Shown: piece by piece, positions 32,184-42,400 of the stretch
Layout: every line of letters starts with the position of its first letter
How positions within the stretch are numbered: the stretch's first letter is position 1
Origin: Xylanibacter ruminicola
Lineage (GTDB): Bacteria > Bacteroidota > Bacteroidia > Bacteroidales > Bacteroidaceae
DNA: 64,000 bases
Direction of reading: 5' to 3'
Assembly: GCF_900142525.1 (NCBI RefSeq)
Contig: NZ_FRBD01000012.1
Coordinates: 62,001 to 126,000, forward strand
The notes under the pieces: model-generated
The model's input: only the letters and a program-made list of their open reading frames with translations
The model's database searches: none
Told to the model about the DNA's origin: nothing
Program-made: the position numbers and the translations under genes

Positions 32184-34337
32184 ATGAAAGCTCCTAAAGA
32201 ATATACAATACAAGAACTTCTCGGTAAAATCAGCGAAGAGAAGATACAGTTCAAAATCCCAGGATACCAAAGAGGGTATAAGTGGACTAAGACACAGGCC
32301 GACCAGTTGATAGATGACCTGATATCGTATGGTACTCAACAAAAATTGATAGGCTCTGATTATAGTTACCAAGCACAGAATCAAAAATCCGCATCTGCTT
32401 ATTATCTCCAGCCCATTTCTGTGTGTCCAACAGCAGAAGACGGAAATGTGTATGATGTTATCGATGGCCAACAGCGTCTCACCACTATCTGGCTTCTCTT
32501 GTATGCCTGCCATAAGAATAAAAACAAAATAGACAATATTGAATGCCCACAATTCAGTTTGGAATATGAGTCCTTCGCAAGTTGGCAAGATGAATTTAAT
32601 GGTATTGAGAACGATGACTTTGATGCATTCAAGTGCAAAAGCCTGAACCATTTCCATATTCATGAGGTGTTTTCTACATTCATCAAGAGAGTGGGTAATC
32701 TCCAAAAAGGCAACAAAAACAATAAGGTTAAAGCAAAAACTATTTATCAGATACTTCTTTACAATACGAAGATTATCTGGTCGGACATTTCCTCGGATGG
32801 CACAACTAACCAAGATTCCATTAGGACTTTCACCAATCTCAATAGTGGTAAGATACCACTGACATGCGGTGAACTGATTAAAGGTCTTGTACTGCAGGAA
32901 AACAAATTCCGCAAAATCCAAGGCAGCACCAATGACACGGTTAAGGATGAAGACCAGCGCCTGCTCCTGGCCATACAGGATCTCATCAAAAAATCACGGG
33001 AATCAAAGGCTCTGTATGACAAGATTGCCCACGAATGGGATGAGTTTGAGCGTGAACTGCATGACGAAAAGTTGTGGCAATTTATCTACAACAAGGAGGC
33101 CAACTACATCTACGACACCCGCCTGGAATACATCTTCAACTTAATAGAAAAGACTGACAAAGGCGATGACTCTATGCACTCGTTTTATAAACTTTATGAT
33201 AGAGTGACTGAAAACCCTGTCGAGGAAATCAAGCTGTTCTGGGACAATGTTGAGAAATACATGGCTACCATTAGGGAATGGTACAAGGACAAGGAGTATT
33301 ATCATCTCATCGGTTATCTGGTGGCCACTACTCCCTGGATATCGGTAAATGACGATAAACAGAAAAACAAGATTATAGACAAGACTGTCATATCCTATCT
33401 AATAAACGGTTTATATGGGGACAATGGAGACAAGTGGAGTAAGTCAACACTAAGAGATAAGATAAAGAAGCTCATCATAAAGTCATTGATAAACGTTAAA
33501 GAAGATAGCCCAGAAAGCGATGACGGCCAGTTAGACCCTGACATCCTTGACAATTTGCGTTATAATCAAGACAATGATGCTATTTGCCGTTATCTTCTGT
33601 TCTTCAACATCCATACTATTCTGATGCAAGAAGGCGAAGAGCGTTTTCCTTTCAACAGATACAAGGAAGAAAGATGGGATATTGAGCATATAGCTTCGCA
33701 GACAGATTTCAATTCACTGAAGAAGGACAGCAATGAAGCAAAACTCTGGGCCCTGCATATCATCCAGTATTTTACAGGATTGAAAGTGGATAATTATATC
33801 GAAGAAGGACGTATTTCCAAAGGTAAGAACACTTTTATTGGAAAGAAGGTGAGAGAACTTCCTGAAAATGACCTGAATAAGCTCCAAGAATATATAAACA
33901 ATTCTTTCCAAGATTCGGATTCTGACAAGAAAAAACTATGCCAGTCATTAAAGGAATATCTTTGCGGAAATAGCGATATGCTATCGATTCAGCAACAACT
34001 GAAGGATCTTGGCTTGGGTGCAACAATGCCCGACGAAGAGAAGGATAAGATAGGTAATCTGACGCTTTTGAACATGAGTATCAATCGAGGATATGGTAAT
34101 GCCATTTTCCCAGTGAAACGCATGACTATCCAGGATGAATTGCAGAAAGGATATTTCGTTCCTCCGTGTACGCAACGGGTATTCCAAAAAGCATACAGTC
34201 GCAAGTTCGACCAGCTATATGTATGGAATGAACAAGATGCAGAGGCTTATTTGGAAAGCATGAAAGAGGCTATCAATACTTTCAATGAAATTAAAGGTAC
34301 TTATGCCGAGTATAAATTAACGAAAATTAATTCATAG
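32184..34337 (+). CDS. DUF262-DUF1524 protein (GmrSD-like)
   Basis: 717 residues. The N-terminal half is DUF262 (GmrS/ParB-like NTPase): FKIPGYQRGYKWT near residue 28 and DVIDGQQRLTTIWLL near 92-105. The C-terminal half is DUF1524, an HNH nuclease: RWDIEHIASQ near residue 500 and GNLTLLNMSINRGYGN near 623. The fused form is that of GmrSD type IV restriction enzymes, which cut glucosylated cytosine phage DNA. Target modification here is unknown. First of three genes with no gap: its stop abuts the next start. Anti-phage function is inferred from family. Confidence 0.88.
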   Translation: MKAPKEYTIQELLGKISEEKIQFKIPGYQRGYKWTKTQADQLIDDLISYGTQQKLIGSDYSYQAQNQKSASAYYLQPISVCPTAEDGNVYDVIDGQQRLTTIWLLLYACHKNKNKIDNIECPQFSLEYESFASWQDEFNGIENDDFDAFKCKSLNHFHIHEVFSTFIKRVGNLQKGNKNNKVKAKTIYQILLYNTKIIWSDISSDGTTNQDSIRTFTNLNSGKIPLTCGELIKGLVLQENKFRKIQGSTNDTVKDEDQRLLLAIQDLIKKSRESKALYDKIAHEWDEFERELHDEKLWQFIYNKEANYIYDTRLEYIFNLIEKTDKGDDSMHSFYKLYDRVTENPVEEIKLFWDNVEKYMATIREWYKDKEYYHLIGYLVATTPWISVNDDKQKNKIIDKTVISYLINGLYGDNGDKWSKSTLRDKIKKLIIKSLINVKEDSPESDDGQLDPDILDNLRYNQDNDAICRYLLFFNIHTILMQEGEERFPFNRYKEERWDIEHIASQTDFNSLKKDSNEAKLWALHIIQYFTGLKVDNYIEEGRISKGKNTFIGKKVRELPENDLNKLQEYINNSFQDSDSDKKKLCQSLKEYLCGNSDMLSIQQQLKDLGLGATMPDEEKDKIGNLTLLNMSINRGYGNAIFPVKRMTIQDELQKGYFVPPCTQRVFQKAYSRKFDQLYVWNEQDAEAYLESMKEAINTFNEIKGTYAEYKLTKINS

Positions 34338-35765
34338 ATGGAAGCAAAAGAGTATAATTTCTGGTCATTGACGGAGAGCTATTATCTCGTATTTCCACGT
34401 ATTCAGAGAGACTATGCGCAGGGACGTCAGACCTTCAAGGCCACTCAGGTAAGAAAGGCCTTTATCGAATCGTTGAAGGATGCTTTGTCAAAGACAAATT
34501 CTGCTATTAATCTGGATTTTGTCTATGGTGTTCAGAAAAAGGACGTTAAGGCTGACGAGACCAAGTTCATTCCCTTGGACGGTCAACAACGTCTGACCAC
34601 ACTGTTCCTGTTGCATTGGTATCTGGCTTATAAGACAAACAAGCATGATGCCTTTAAAGGCCATCTTTCTGGCAAAGATGGGAAAGTTCGTTTTGTGTAT
34701 GAAACCCGTGACTCAGCAAAGGAGTTCTGTGAAAAGATGATTAAGAACTGTATAGAGAATGGTAATCCGCAGCAGTCCGTCAGCTGGAATATCAAAAATC
34801 AGAACTGGTTCTTGACCATGTGGACAGAAGACCCAACCGTACAGGGTATGCTCACAATGCTGGATGCTATGGATGATGCGTTCATAGAAGATAAATTGGA
34901 AGATTATTGGGAAAAGCTGACGAACAAAGGTTACATCCGATTTTACGTATTGCCTTTCGATGAAAACTATTCTCTTGGTGAAGACCTTTATATCAAGATG
35001 AATGCACGCGGATTAGCCCTAACTACATTCGAGAATTTCAAGGCAAGCTTTGAGGAAGAATTATTAGTTGAAGACACCAAGCTATTATTTATAGAAAATA
35101 TTGATACCAAATGGACGAATATGTTCTGGTATCCTATGACCCCTGACAAAGGCGACCCTCCAGCAAAAGTGGATACGGAGATGATGCGATTCATACGAAT
35201 GCTGCTCAGCTTCGAATACGCACTCCGTAAAGACAAAAACGAAAACGAGAACAATGGCGAAGACGATACTTCGGGTATGAGCCAAACTGCAGAGCTGAAT
35301 ACCACATCACCACAATACAATGAAGGTGACATGGTCTTCGATGACAAGACTTTCGGAGGCCTGTTGGTGAATGCCAAGGGTAAAGACTTCATCCCCGATG
35401 ATGAGCAGAACTATGTCTTCTTGGTGGACAAAGGCATTCTCAATGATGACTCTGCAAAATCTATAGTTGAAGGCTTTCGAGTTGTTGGTGAACGCTGGGA
35501 TGATAACAAACATCAATGGAATGATGACGTGAGTCCCATTAATTTCAATGATGTATGGGACACGTTCTGCAAGAAACCAGACTATAAGACTCAGCTCCTA
35601 ATATGGGCCATCATTATTGCACCAACAAATGATATAGATAAAGTTCGGTGGTTCCGCCTCTGTCGTAACCTTGTGTGCAACACAATCATCAACGATAAGA
35701 AGGATATGAGATGGCTTATTAAAAAACTATACGACTTAAAAGACAAACCAAATTTTGGATTATAA
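34338..35765 (+). CDS. second DUF262 protein
   Basis: 475 residues. N-terminal DUF262 with FPRIQRDYAQGRQ near residue 17 and FIPLDGQQRLTTLFLLHWYL near 78-97, followed by LYIKMNARGLALTTFENFK, typical of DUF262. No HNH motif is seen, so this is the NTPase-like half only. It directly follows the fused DUF262-DUF1524 gene, and 13 bases separate it from the third gene. A two-DUF262 arrangement suggests a hetero-complex. Confidence 0.85.
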   Translation: MEAKEYNFWSLTESYYLVFPRIQRDYAQGRQTFKATQVRKAFIESLKDALSKTNSAINLDFVYGVQKKDVKADETKFIPLDGQQRLTTLFLLHWYLAYKTNKHDAFKGHLSGKDGKVRFVYETRDSAKEFCEKMIKNCIENGNPQQSVSWNIKNQNWFLTMWTEDPTVQGMLTMLDAMDDAFIEDKLEDYWEKLTNKGYIRFYVLPFDENYSLGEDLYIKMNARGLALTTFENFKASFEEELLVEDTKLLFIENIDTKWTNMFWYPMTPDKGDPPAKVDTEMMRFIRMLLSFEYALRKDKNENENNGEDDTSGMSQTAELNTTSPQYNEGDMVFDDKTFGGLLVNAKGKDFIPDDEQNYVFLVDKGILNDDSAKSIVEGFRVVGERWDDNKHQWNDDVSPINFNDVWDTFCKKPDYKTQLLIWAIIIAPTNDIDKVRWFRLCRNLVCNTIINDKKDMRWLIKKLYDLKDKPNFGL

Positions 35766-35778
35766 AAAGAAATTGAAG

Positions 35779-36705
35779 ATGGCAAACAATAATGAATATG
35801 CTCCTCAGAATTTCAACCAGCAATTTGAGGAAGAGAAAAGAAAGTACGAACTGTGTAAAGATTCAGCTTGGTCAGAAGCCATTAGTCAGTGGGAAGACGA
35901 ACCGTGCCTTGAAGGCCGCATTAAATTCTTGCTTGACTATAGTAATGGCAATGTGGAGGATTTCAAGAAATACGCAGAAAGGGCTGTGGAGTTGTTAAAG
36001 GACGAGAATAACCGGTTTGAACGCCTGCTCCTGAACCAGAATGGCAGTTCTTATCCATGCCAATTGGAAAATATGAAAGTATCGAAGGAGAAAAAAGACT
36101 CGTTCAAAATAGAACACATAGAGCAATTCTCTTTTTCTAATAAGGGCAAAGGTGATCGTGACTTTGGATGGCATCGTCTGTTAAATGATAATCCTGAAGA
36201 ATATACAACCCCTCGTAAAGATAGTCTTGTCAAATGTCAAGAGGCCGCAAAGAATATCATTTGTAACAACTTGCCTGAAGAAACGGAAATAGAACCTAAT
36301 TCAGACCTAGAAGAGTGGAAACAGCTCCTTGTTAAATGTCCAAAACTCATCCGGTACTGTACAGGCACCATTATATATAAAGTGACATACGGGGATGGGG
36401 ATGGTACTAGCTCCTATTACCTGTCAACAGACACACGTGACCATTTGCTCGGCAAGCGAAATAAGATATCTGAACTCTATACCAGATATTTATACGAAAC
36501 CATCCACGAAGATAACGATGATTGGGAATATGTTACATGGTCGTTCAAGGAAGAAAGTCAAGAAATTGATTCCTATCTCAAAAAGGGCGAGATCGAAATT
36601 CGCAGACAGAAAAACAAATGGAGTTTTAAAGGACAGCTGTCATTTAATGAGTGTATGTCTGTTGATGATTTAGCATACGAATTGAAAAAATCAATAATTA
36701 TTTAG
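35779..36705 (+). CDS. third component of the DUF262 operon
   Basis: 308 residues from the ATG at 35779. N-terminal NFNQQFEEEKRKYELCKDSA is charged and helical, with a conserved-looking SQWEDEPCLEGRIKFLLDYS. No family recognised. The middle (IEHIEQFSFSNKGKGDRDFG) might hold a nucleic-acid or sensor function, but no catalytic motif is clear. Its tight linkage points to a role in the same putative defence system. Confidence 0.7.
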   Translation: MANNNEYAPQNFNQQFEEEKRKYELCKDSAWSEAISQWEDEPCLEGRIKFLLDYSNGNVEDFKKYAERAVELLKDENNRFERLLLNQNGSSYPCQLENMKVSKEKKDSFKIEHIEQFSFSNKGKGDRDFGWHRLLNDNPEEYTTPRKDSLVKCQEAAKNIICNNLPEETEIEPNSDLEEWKQLLVKCPKLIRYCTGTIIYKVTYGDGDGTSSYYLSTDTRDHLLGKRNKISELYTRYLYETIHEDNDDWEYVTWSFKEESQEIDSYLKKGEIEIRRQKNKWSFKGQLSFNECMSVDDLAYELKKSIII

Positions 36706-36714
36706 CCTCTAATT

Positions 36715-36743
36715 TTGAATTTTCGAGAGAAGTGACTATGTTA
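36715..36743 (+). promoter_or_regulatory. mini-sigma-type promoter block, copy E
   Basis: TTG (36715-36717), 19 bases AATTTTCGAGAGAAGTGAC, then TATGTTA (36737-36743). Nearly the same as copies C and D, although 15 kb away and on the other strand. Confidence 0.65.
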
Positions 36744-36771
36744 CATTTGTTGAACAAAATACGAATAAGAT

Positions 36772-37125
36772 ATGGATACAAAACTAAAGCAACTGTTAAA
36801 TGAGGACTTCGACGGGTTCTTGAAAGAGATCGGTCAAGAGCATTTGCTGAGTGCAGATGAAGAGGCGGCATTAATCACAGCTGTGCAAGAGAAAGGACTG
36901 GAGTGTGAAGAAGCCGATCGGTTGGAAAAAGGAAATCTAAGGTTTGTGCTTAGCTTGACGGGACAGTATCGGAATCGTGGTTTGTCACTGGTGGAGTTGA
37001 TTACCATTGGAGCAGAAGAACTAAGGAAGTCGATACTGAGCTACGATCTCAACAGCGACACCAAATTCCTTACTCATTTCATTGCTTTGACGCGAGTGCG
37101 TTTCGAGAAAGAGACTTCCAAGTGA
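36772..37125 (+). CDS. 117-residue mini-sigma (regions 1.2 and 2-like)
   Basis: Fourth member of the sigma-like family. Region 1.2 type DFDGFLKEIGQEHLLSADEE, then KGLECEEADRLEKGNLRFVL (matching the KGADCDEMKRLEKADGRFVA of the 21 kb copy) and YRNRGLSLVELITIGAEELR. Region 2.3-2.4 has drifted: FLTHFIALTRVRFEKE replaces FIAYAVWWIRQAM, so promoter melting residues are gone. Stands alone behind its own promoter block, after the DUF262 operon. Confidence 0.75.
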   Translation: MDTKLKQLLNEDFDGFLKEIGQEHLLSADEEAALITAVQEKGLECEEADRLEKGNLRFVLSLTGQYRNRGLSLVELITIGAEELRKSILSYDLNSDTKFLTHFIALTRVRFEKETSK

Positions 37126-37136
37126 CAGAAACCTAA

Positions 37137-37172
37137 TAATAAAAGCGCTGTAAAACTACAGAGCTTTTATTA
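37137..37172. terminator. bidirectional terminator
   Basis: Stem TAATAAAAGCGCTGTA / TACAGAGCTTTTATTA (one mismatch) with an AAAC loop. Serves the mini-sigma gene (plus) and purN (minus), whose stop lies inside it. Confidence 0.8.
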
Positions 37173-37722
37173 CTTCTTCTACTACCTTGGGGAAGTATTT
37201 CATTTCTAGTTGGTGCTCTTTCTCGGCGATGTCATCGACGGTGTCGTCGGGAGAAAGGGCTACCTTGTATTGGGCGATGATCTCACCGGCATCGCATACG
37301 GGGGTGACCCAGTGGACGGTCATGCCGGTCTCGGTTTCGCCAGCAGCCTTCACGGCCTCGTGAACATGGTGGCCCCACATGCCCTTGCCGCCATACTTGG
37401 GTAATAGGGCGGGGTGGATGTTGATGATGCGGTGTGGATAGGCATCGATCAAGAAACTGGGAACCAAAGGCAGGAAGCCTGCAAGCACTATAAACTCGAT
37501 GTCATATTTCTTAAGCAGAGGCATCATAACATCGGGATTGTTGAGCTCTGCTTTAGGTGTGACAGCCGTGGGAACACCCAGGTTCTCGGCACGAACCAAT
37601 GCGTAGGCATCAAACTTATTGCTGACTACGAGCGCGCAATTTACACGCTCGGAGCCAGCAAAATATTTAATCAGGTTCTCGCAGTTAGTACCGCTGCCTG
37701 ATACGAAAATGGCAATATTCAC
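37156..37722 (-). CDS. purN: phosphoribosylglycinamide formyltransferase
   Basis: 188-residue PurN, the 10-formyl-tetrahydrofolate-dependent GAR transformylase of purine synthesis. Motifs: FVSGSGTNCENLI, LAGFLPLVPSFLI, NIHPALLPKYGGKGMWGHH (catalytic Asn and His) and TVHWVTPVCDAGEII (catalytic Asp). Length fits. It starts six bases after the ddh stop, so the two are co-transcribed. Confidence 0.96.
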   Translation of the reverse strand: MNIAIFVSGSGTNCENLIKYFAGSERVNCALVVSNKFDAYALVRAENLGVPTAVTPKAELNNPDVMMPLLKKYDIEFIVLAGFLPLVPSFLIDAYPHRIINIHPALLPKYGGKGMWGHHVHEAVKAAGETETGMTVHWVTPVCDAGEIIAQYKVALSPDDTVDDIAEKEHQLEMKYFPKVVEEVIKAL

Positions 37723-37728
37723 TACTTA

Positions 37729-38628
37729 TTATACTAAGTGTTCGATGAGATCTGCACGATCGCCGGGAAGCATATCGATGACAGGAATCTCGACCATGGT
37801 GTAACATCCGGGCTCAAGGCGCATAGATGCACGAGCCACATTGACAAGTACCTGACCGGTGAGGGCGGGGTTGTTGATGCTCATATTGAACTCAAGACGC
37901 TGGTTCTGAGTCTTACCGCTAACACCCTTGCGAACCAGATTAACACCGTGCCCCATGTCGCGAACATCGTCGACGCTCTCTACCTGGAATACGTGAGTCT
38001 CATCGCTAGCGAAGTATGGATCGGCCTTGATGGCCTTGGTAACCTCTTCGAGTTTTGCACCATCCTCGAGCTCCACATAAACCATACGACGATGGATGCC
38101 CTCGCCAAGAGGAATGGTCATAGAAAGTGCGTTCTTAACGCCCTCCTTAGAGCGAACGCAAACACTGTGGCCCATCGACATACCAGGACCGAAGTTGGTA
38201 TAGCTCAGACCCTTTGGAGCCAAACTCTGCATCAAGGTGCGAACGATAGAGTCGGAACCTGGATCCCATCCTGCAGCAATCACGCTAACGGTGTTAGTCT
38301 CCTTGTTCAGCTTCATGAGGCGCTCACGGTAGCCACGAATCTGGGTATGGATATCGAAAGAGTCGACTGTGTTGATGCCAAGAGGCAGAATCTGATTAGC
38401 ATACTCCTCGCAGCTACGTGTTGGGGTGGCCAGAATGGCTACGTCTACATCTTTTAACTCGCGGATGTCCTTAACAACGTCGTACTGTGCTAGTTCAGCT
38501 GGCTTGTTTTCGGCACCGTTACGACGAACGATACCTGCTACTTCAAAGTCGGGAGCAGTCTCGAGAGCCTCGAGAGCGTACTTACCGATGTTGCCGTAAC
38601 CTACTACGGCTGCTCTGATTTTTTTCAT
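37729..38628 (-). CDS. ddh: meso-diaminopimelate dehydrogenase
   Basis: 299 residues from the ATG at 38628, where the Rossmann motif begins (MKKIRAAVVGYGNIGKYAL). Further family blocks: DSFDIHTQIRGYRE, AAGWDPGSDSIVRTLMQSLA and GPGMSMGHSV. The NADPH-dependent enzyme makes meso-diaminopimelate from tetrahydrodipicolinate for lysine and peptidoglycan. Opens a two-gene operon with purN. Confidence 0.96.
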   Translation of the reverse strand: MKKIRAAVVGYGNIGKYALEALETAPDFEVAGIVRRNGAENKPAELAQYDVVKDIRELKDVDVAILATPTRSCEEYANQILPLGINTVDSFDIHTQIRGYRERLMKLNKETNTVSVIAAGWDPGSDSIVRTLMQSLAPKGLSYTNFGPGMSMGHSVCVRSKEGVKNALSMTIPLGEGIHRRMVYVELEDGAKLEEVTKAIKADPYFASDETHVFQVESVDDVRDMGHGVNLVRKGVSGKTQNQRLEFNMSINNPALTGQVLVNVARASMRLEPGCYTMVEIPVIDMLPGDRADLIEHLV

Positions 38629-38670
38629 ATTTTTATTCTTCTTTTGTTGAATTTTCGTTGTTTGCGGTGG

Positions 38671-38678
38671 CAAAAGTA
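38671..38678 (-). promoter_or_regulatory. -7 element of ddh-purN
   Basis: Minus strand TACTTTTG, 42 bases before the ddh start. A TTTG lies 23 bases further upstream, slightly too far for the usual -33 spacing. Confidence 0.55.
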
Positions 38679-38828
38679 ATGCTTTTATATGAATTACGTA
38701 ACAAAATGACGGCTAAAATTATCTAAAAACTTTCATTTTGTGATAATTTGCAACTTAATGCGCTCAAAATACAATAAATTGTAACGATTACGCGTTTAAA
38801 ATAATGTATATATACAAAATTGAAAGTT

Positions 38829-39431
38829 ATGATAGAATACATTAAGGGTGAACTGACCGAGTTAACCCCTGCTTTAGCAACCATCGAGGCCGCAGGAATC
38901 GGTTATGGTCTGAACATATCGCTCAACACGTTCAGCGCCATTCAAGGAAAGAAAGAAGTAAAGCTCTACGTCTACGAGTCAATCCGCGAAGACGCACATC
39001 TGCTATATGGGTTTGTGAACAAGAAGGAACGCGAGATGTTCCTGTTGTTGATAACCGTGAGTGGAGTGGGGGCCAATACGGCCCGAATGATGCTGTCGGG
39101 CATGAGTGTGGCCGAGCTTTGTAATGCCATATCAACGGGCAATGCAAAGCTGATACAGGGCATTAAGGGTATAGGCAAGATGACGGCCCAGCGTATTATC
39201 GTAGATCTGCGCGACAAGATTGTGACATTAGGTATATCGGACGAGATACCTGCGGGTGGACAGATGGCGGCACCTGTAAACAATCAGGTGAAGGACGAGG
39301 CTATTGCTGCCCTCACCATGCTTGGTTTTGCCCCGGCTCCAACGCAGAAGGTGGTGCTCCAGATACTGCAAGCGCAGCCTGATGCCCCTGTAGAACAAGT
39401 GGTAAAACTGGCTCTGAAACAAATTAAGTAA
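38829..39431 (+). CDS. ruvA: Holliday junction branch migration protein RuvA
   Basis: 200 residues from the ATG at 38829 ([14 protein letters not shown]). OB fold, then two helix-hairpin-helix motifs ([40 protein letters not shown]) and the C-terminal domain III ([13 protein letters not shown]) that contacts RuvB. It targets the RuvB motor to four-way junctions during recombination. sprA starts six bases after its stop. Confidence 0.96.
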   Translation: MIEYIKGELTELTPALATIEAAGIGYGLNISLNTFSAIQGKKEVKLYVYESIREDAHLLYGFVNKKEREMFLLLITVSGVGANTARMMLSGMSVAELCNAISTGNAKLIQGIKGIGKMTAQRIIVDLRDKIVTLGISDEIPAGGQMAAPVNNQVKDEAIAALTMLGFAPAPTQKVVLQILQAQPDAPVEQVVKLALKQIK

Positions 39432-39437
39432 TTTAAT

Positions 39438-42400
39438 TTGAGGCGGATCGTAGGGATTATTGTGGCTTTTTTGTTCGCGTGCGTAGGTACGTGGGCGCAA
39501 AAGCAAGACTCGCTGAAGGCGCGTTATCGCATTCAGAAGACGGCTCCTGTGTTTGTGCACGATCTGGACAGCGCTGCCATCGACCTGAAGATGCCATCCA
39601 ACATCCGCCAGACCGTTGAGTATAACGACTCGCTGAACGTGTATTATATCGGCACCAAGTTAGGCGACTCGTATCTGAACGCTCCCATACTGATGACGCC
39701 CGAGGAGTATCGCAAATGGGTAGAGAAACGGGCGCTGAACGATTTCTTCCACAAGAAGAATGCTGAGAACACCAAGAACGCCGGCAAGGATAAGTTCGAC
39801 TTTACCGATATGCACTTCGACCTGGGGCCTGCTGAGAAGATTTTCGGTCCAGGCGGCGTGCGCATAAAAACTCAGGGAACAGCTGAACTGAAGATTGGTG
39901 GTAACATCAAGAAGACCGACAACCCGTCGCTGCCCATCCGTAACCGTAAGACCACAGCCTTTGACTTTGACGAGAAGGTAAACCTGAACCTGAACGGTAG
40001 AGTGGGCGACAAGGTAAACATGAATCTGAACTATAACACCGATGCCACATTTGATTTTGACGCGCAGAACCTGAAGCTGAAGTACGAGGGTAAGGAGGAT
40101 GAAATCATCAAGCTGGTTGAGGCTGGTAACATCAGTTTCCCGTCGAATAACTCGCTGGTTAAGGGTGCTAGCAGCCTGTTTGGCTTGCGTACCGATATGC
40201 AGTTTGGCCGACTGAAACTGCAGACGGTTCTTTCGCAGAAGAAATCATCGACCAAGAGTGTATCGTCGAAAGGCGGAACACAGACTACTGCCTTCGAACT
40301 GGATGTGGCCGATTATGAGGAGAACCGTCACTTCTTCCTGTCGCATTACTTCCGCAATCGCTATGATCAGGCCATGTCGACCTTGCCCAATCTTACCACC
40401 GGCATCGAGATTAACCGTGTGGAGATATGGGTTACCAACAAAACCGGTAATACATCGAATACCCGTAATATCATAGCTGTTGCCAACCTTGGTGAGAGTG
40501 GTCAGCGTGTGCCAAGTAACAATACCGATGGGCTGTATAACATGCTGAGCACCCAGTATGCCGAGGCACGCGATATAGACCAGACTAACACAGTGCTTGC
40601 GAATATTCCAGATTTCGAGAGCGGACGAGATTACGAAAAACTGTCGAGTGCCCGATTGCTCACATCGTCGGAATATACCATCAACAAGGCGCTGGGCTAT
40701 GTGTCGCTGAAGTCGGGACTACAGACCGACCAGGTGCTGGCTGTAGCATTCGAGTTTACATTGGGCGGTGTGACCTATAAGGTGGGCGAGTTTGCTGCCG
40801 ACATCACCGAGACATCGAAGGCCCTCTACGTCAAGGCGTTGAAGAATACATCAAACAATCCGCAGCAGGCTAACTGGGACTTGATGATGAAGAACGTGTA
40901 TTACCTGGCTTCGAGAGTAGAGAAAACCAAGTTCCGTCTGGACATCAAATACCAGAGCGACACCGCAGGTGTTTATCTGACCTACATACCCGATCAGCGC
41001 GTGAAGAGTACCACCCTGCTGAAGATGCTGGGCTGCGACCGTCTGGACAATAACAATAAGCTGCACCCCAATGGCTATTTTGACTTTGTGGAGGGCTATA
41101 CCGTAAGCGACGGTCGTGTGTTCCTGCCATCGGCTGAGCCCTTTGGTAGCTATCTGCGCAAGCAACTGCAGAGTAGAGGAATGTCGACATCGGAAGCCGA
41201 GAAGTACGTGTTCAGCGAGCTGTACGACAGTACCAAGACCGTGGCTAAGCTCGTAGCCGAAAAGGATAAGTATATGCTGATAGGTCAGTATAAAGGCTCG
41301 TCGGCCAATGTCATTTCGCTAGGAGCGTATAATGTACCTCGTGGTTCGGTGGTAGTAACGGCCGGTGGTGTGGTGCTGACTGAGGGTACTGATTATTCTG
41401 TTGACTATTCGGCGGGCGAGGTGACTATCCTGAACCAAAGCATCATAGATGCCGGTACCAATGTGAATGTGTCGCTCGAGTCGGATACCGAATACGGCAT
41501 GCAGCGCAAAACCATGTTGGGACTTAACTGGACATACGACTTGTCTAAGAATCTGCAGATAGGCGGTACCATTATGCATCTGCATGAACAGGCTCTGACA
41601 TCGAAGGTGAATATGGGCGAAGAGCCGCTGAGCAATACCATCTGGGGATTGAACATCAACTGGAAGCAGGAGTCGCAGTGGCTCACATCGATGCTGAACA
41701 AGATACCGTTCCTGCACGTCAAACAACCATCGCACATCTCATTTACGGGCGAGTTTGCCCAGCTGATAGCCGGTACTGCCCGTGGTACTCAGGACAATGC
41801 ATCGTACGTAGACGACTTTGAGAATACCAAGAGCTATCTCGACATGAGCAATCCTAAGGAGTGGACGCTGTCGAGTGTACCGTCGATGTTTCATGAGAGT
41901 AGCGATAAGACAGGTGTTACTAGTGGCTACAACCGAGCCTTGCTGGCGTGGTATAATGTAGACCCGATTTTTACCCGTCGCAGTTCTACGCTGACGCCTG
42001 CCCACATCAAGAGCGACCTGGAGCAGTTGTCGAACCACTATGTGCGCGAGGTGTATGTCAAGGAGCTTTATCCTAACCGCGACCAGAGTACCTATAATGG
42101 TGCTACCTCGACGTTGCCCATACTGAATCTGGCTTACTACCCACAGGAGCGCGGCCCGTACAATCTATCGCTCGACCTGAATAACGATGGAAGGCTACGT
42201 AGTCCTGAAACCAAGTGGGGCGGCATGATGCGTAAGATAGAAACTAACGATTTTGAGCAGGCTAACATTGAATATATCGAGTTCTGGTTGCTCGATCCGT
42301 TTATCTATACACGCCAGAACGGGACTGCTGCGGACTATGCTGGTGACTTGTACTTTAATCTTGGCGAAGTCTCAGAGGATATATTGCGTGATGGCAAGAA

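Noticed and set aside
37626..38457. Plus-strand open frames across purN and ddh
   Set aside because: Antisense shadows of two well-recognised enzymes.
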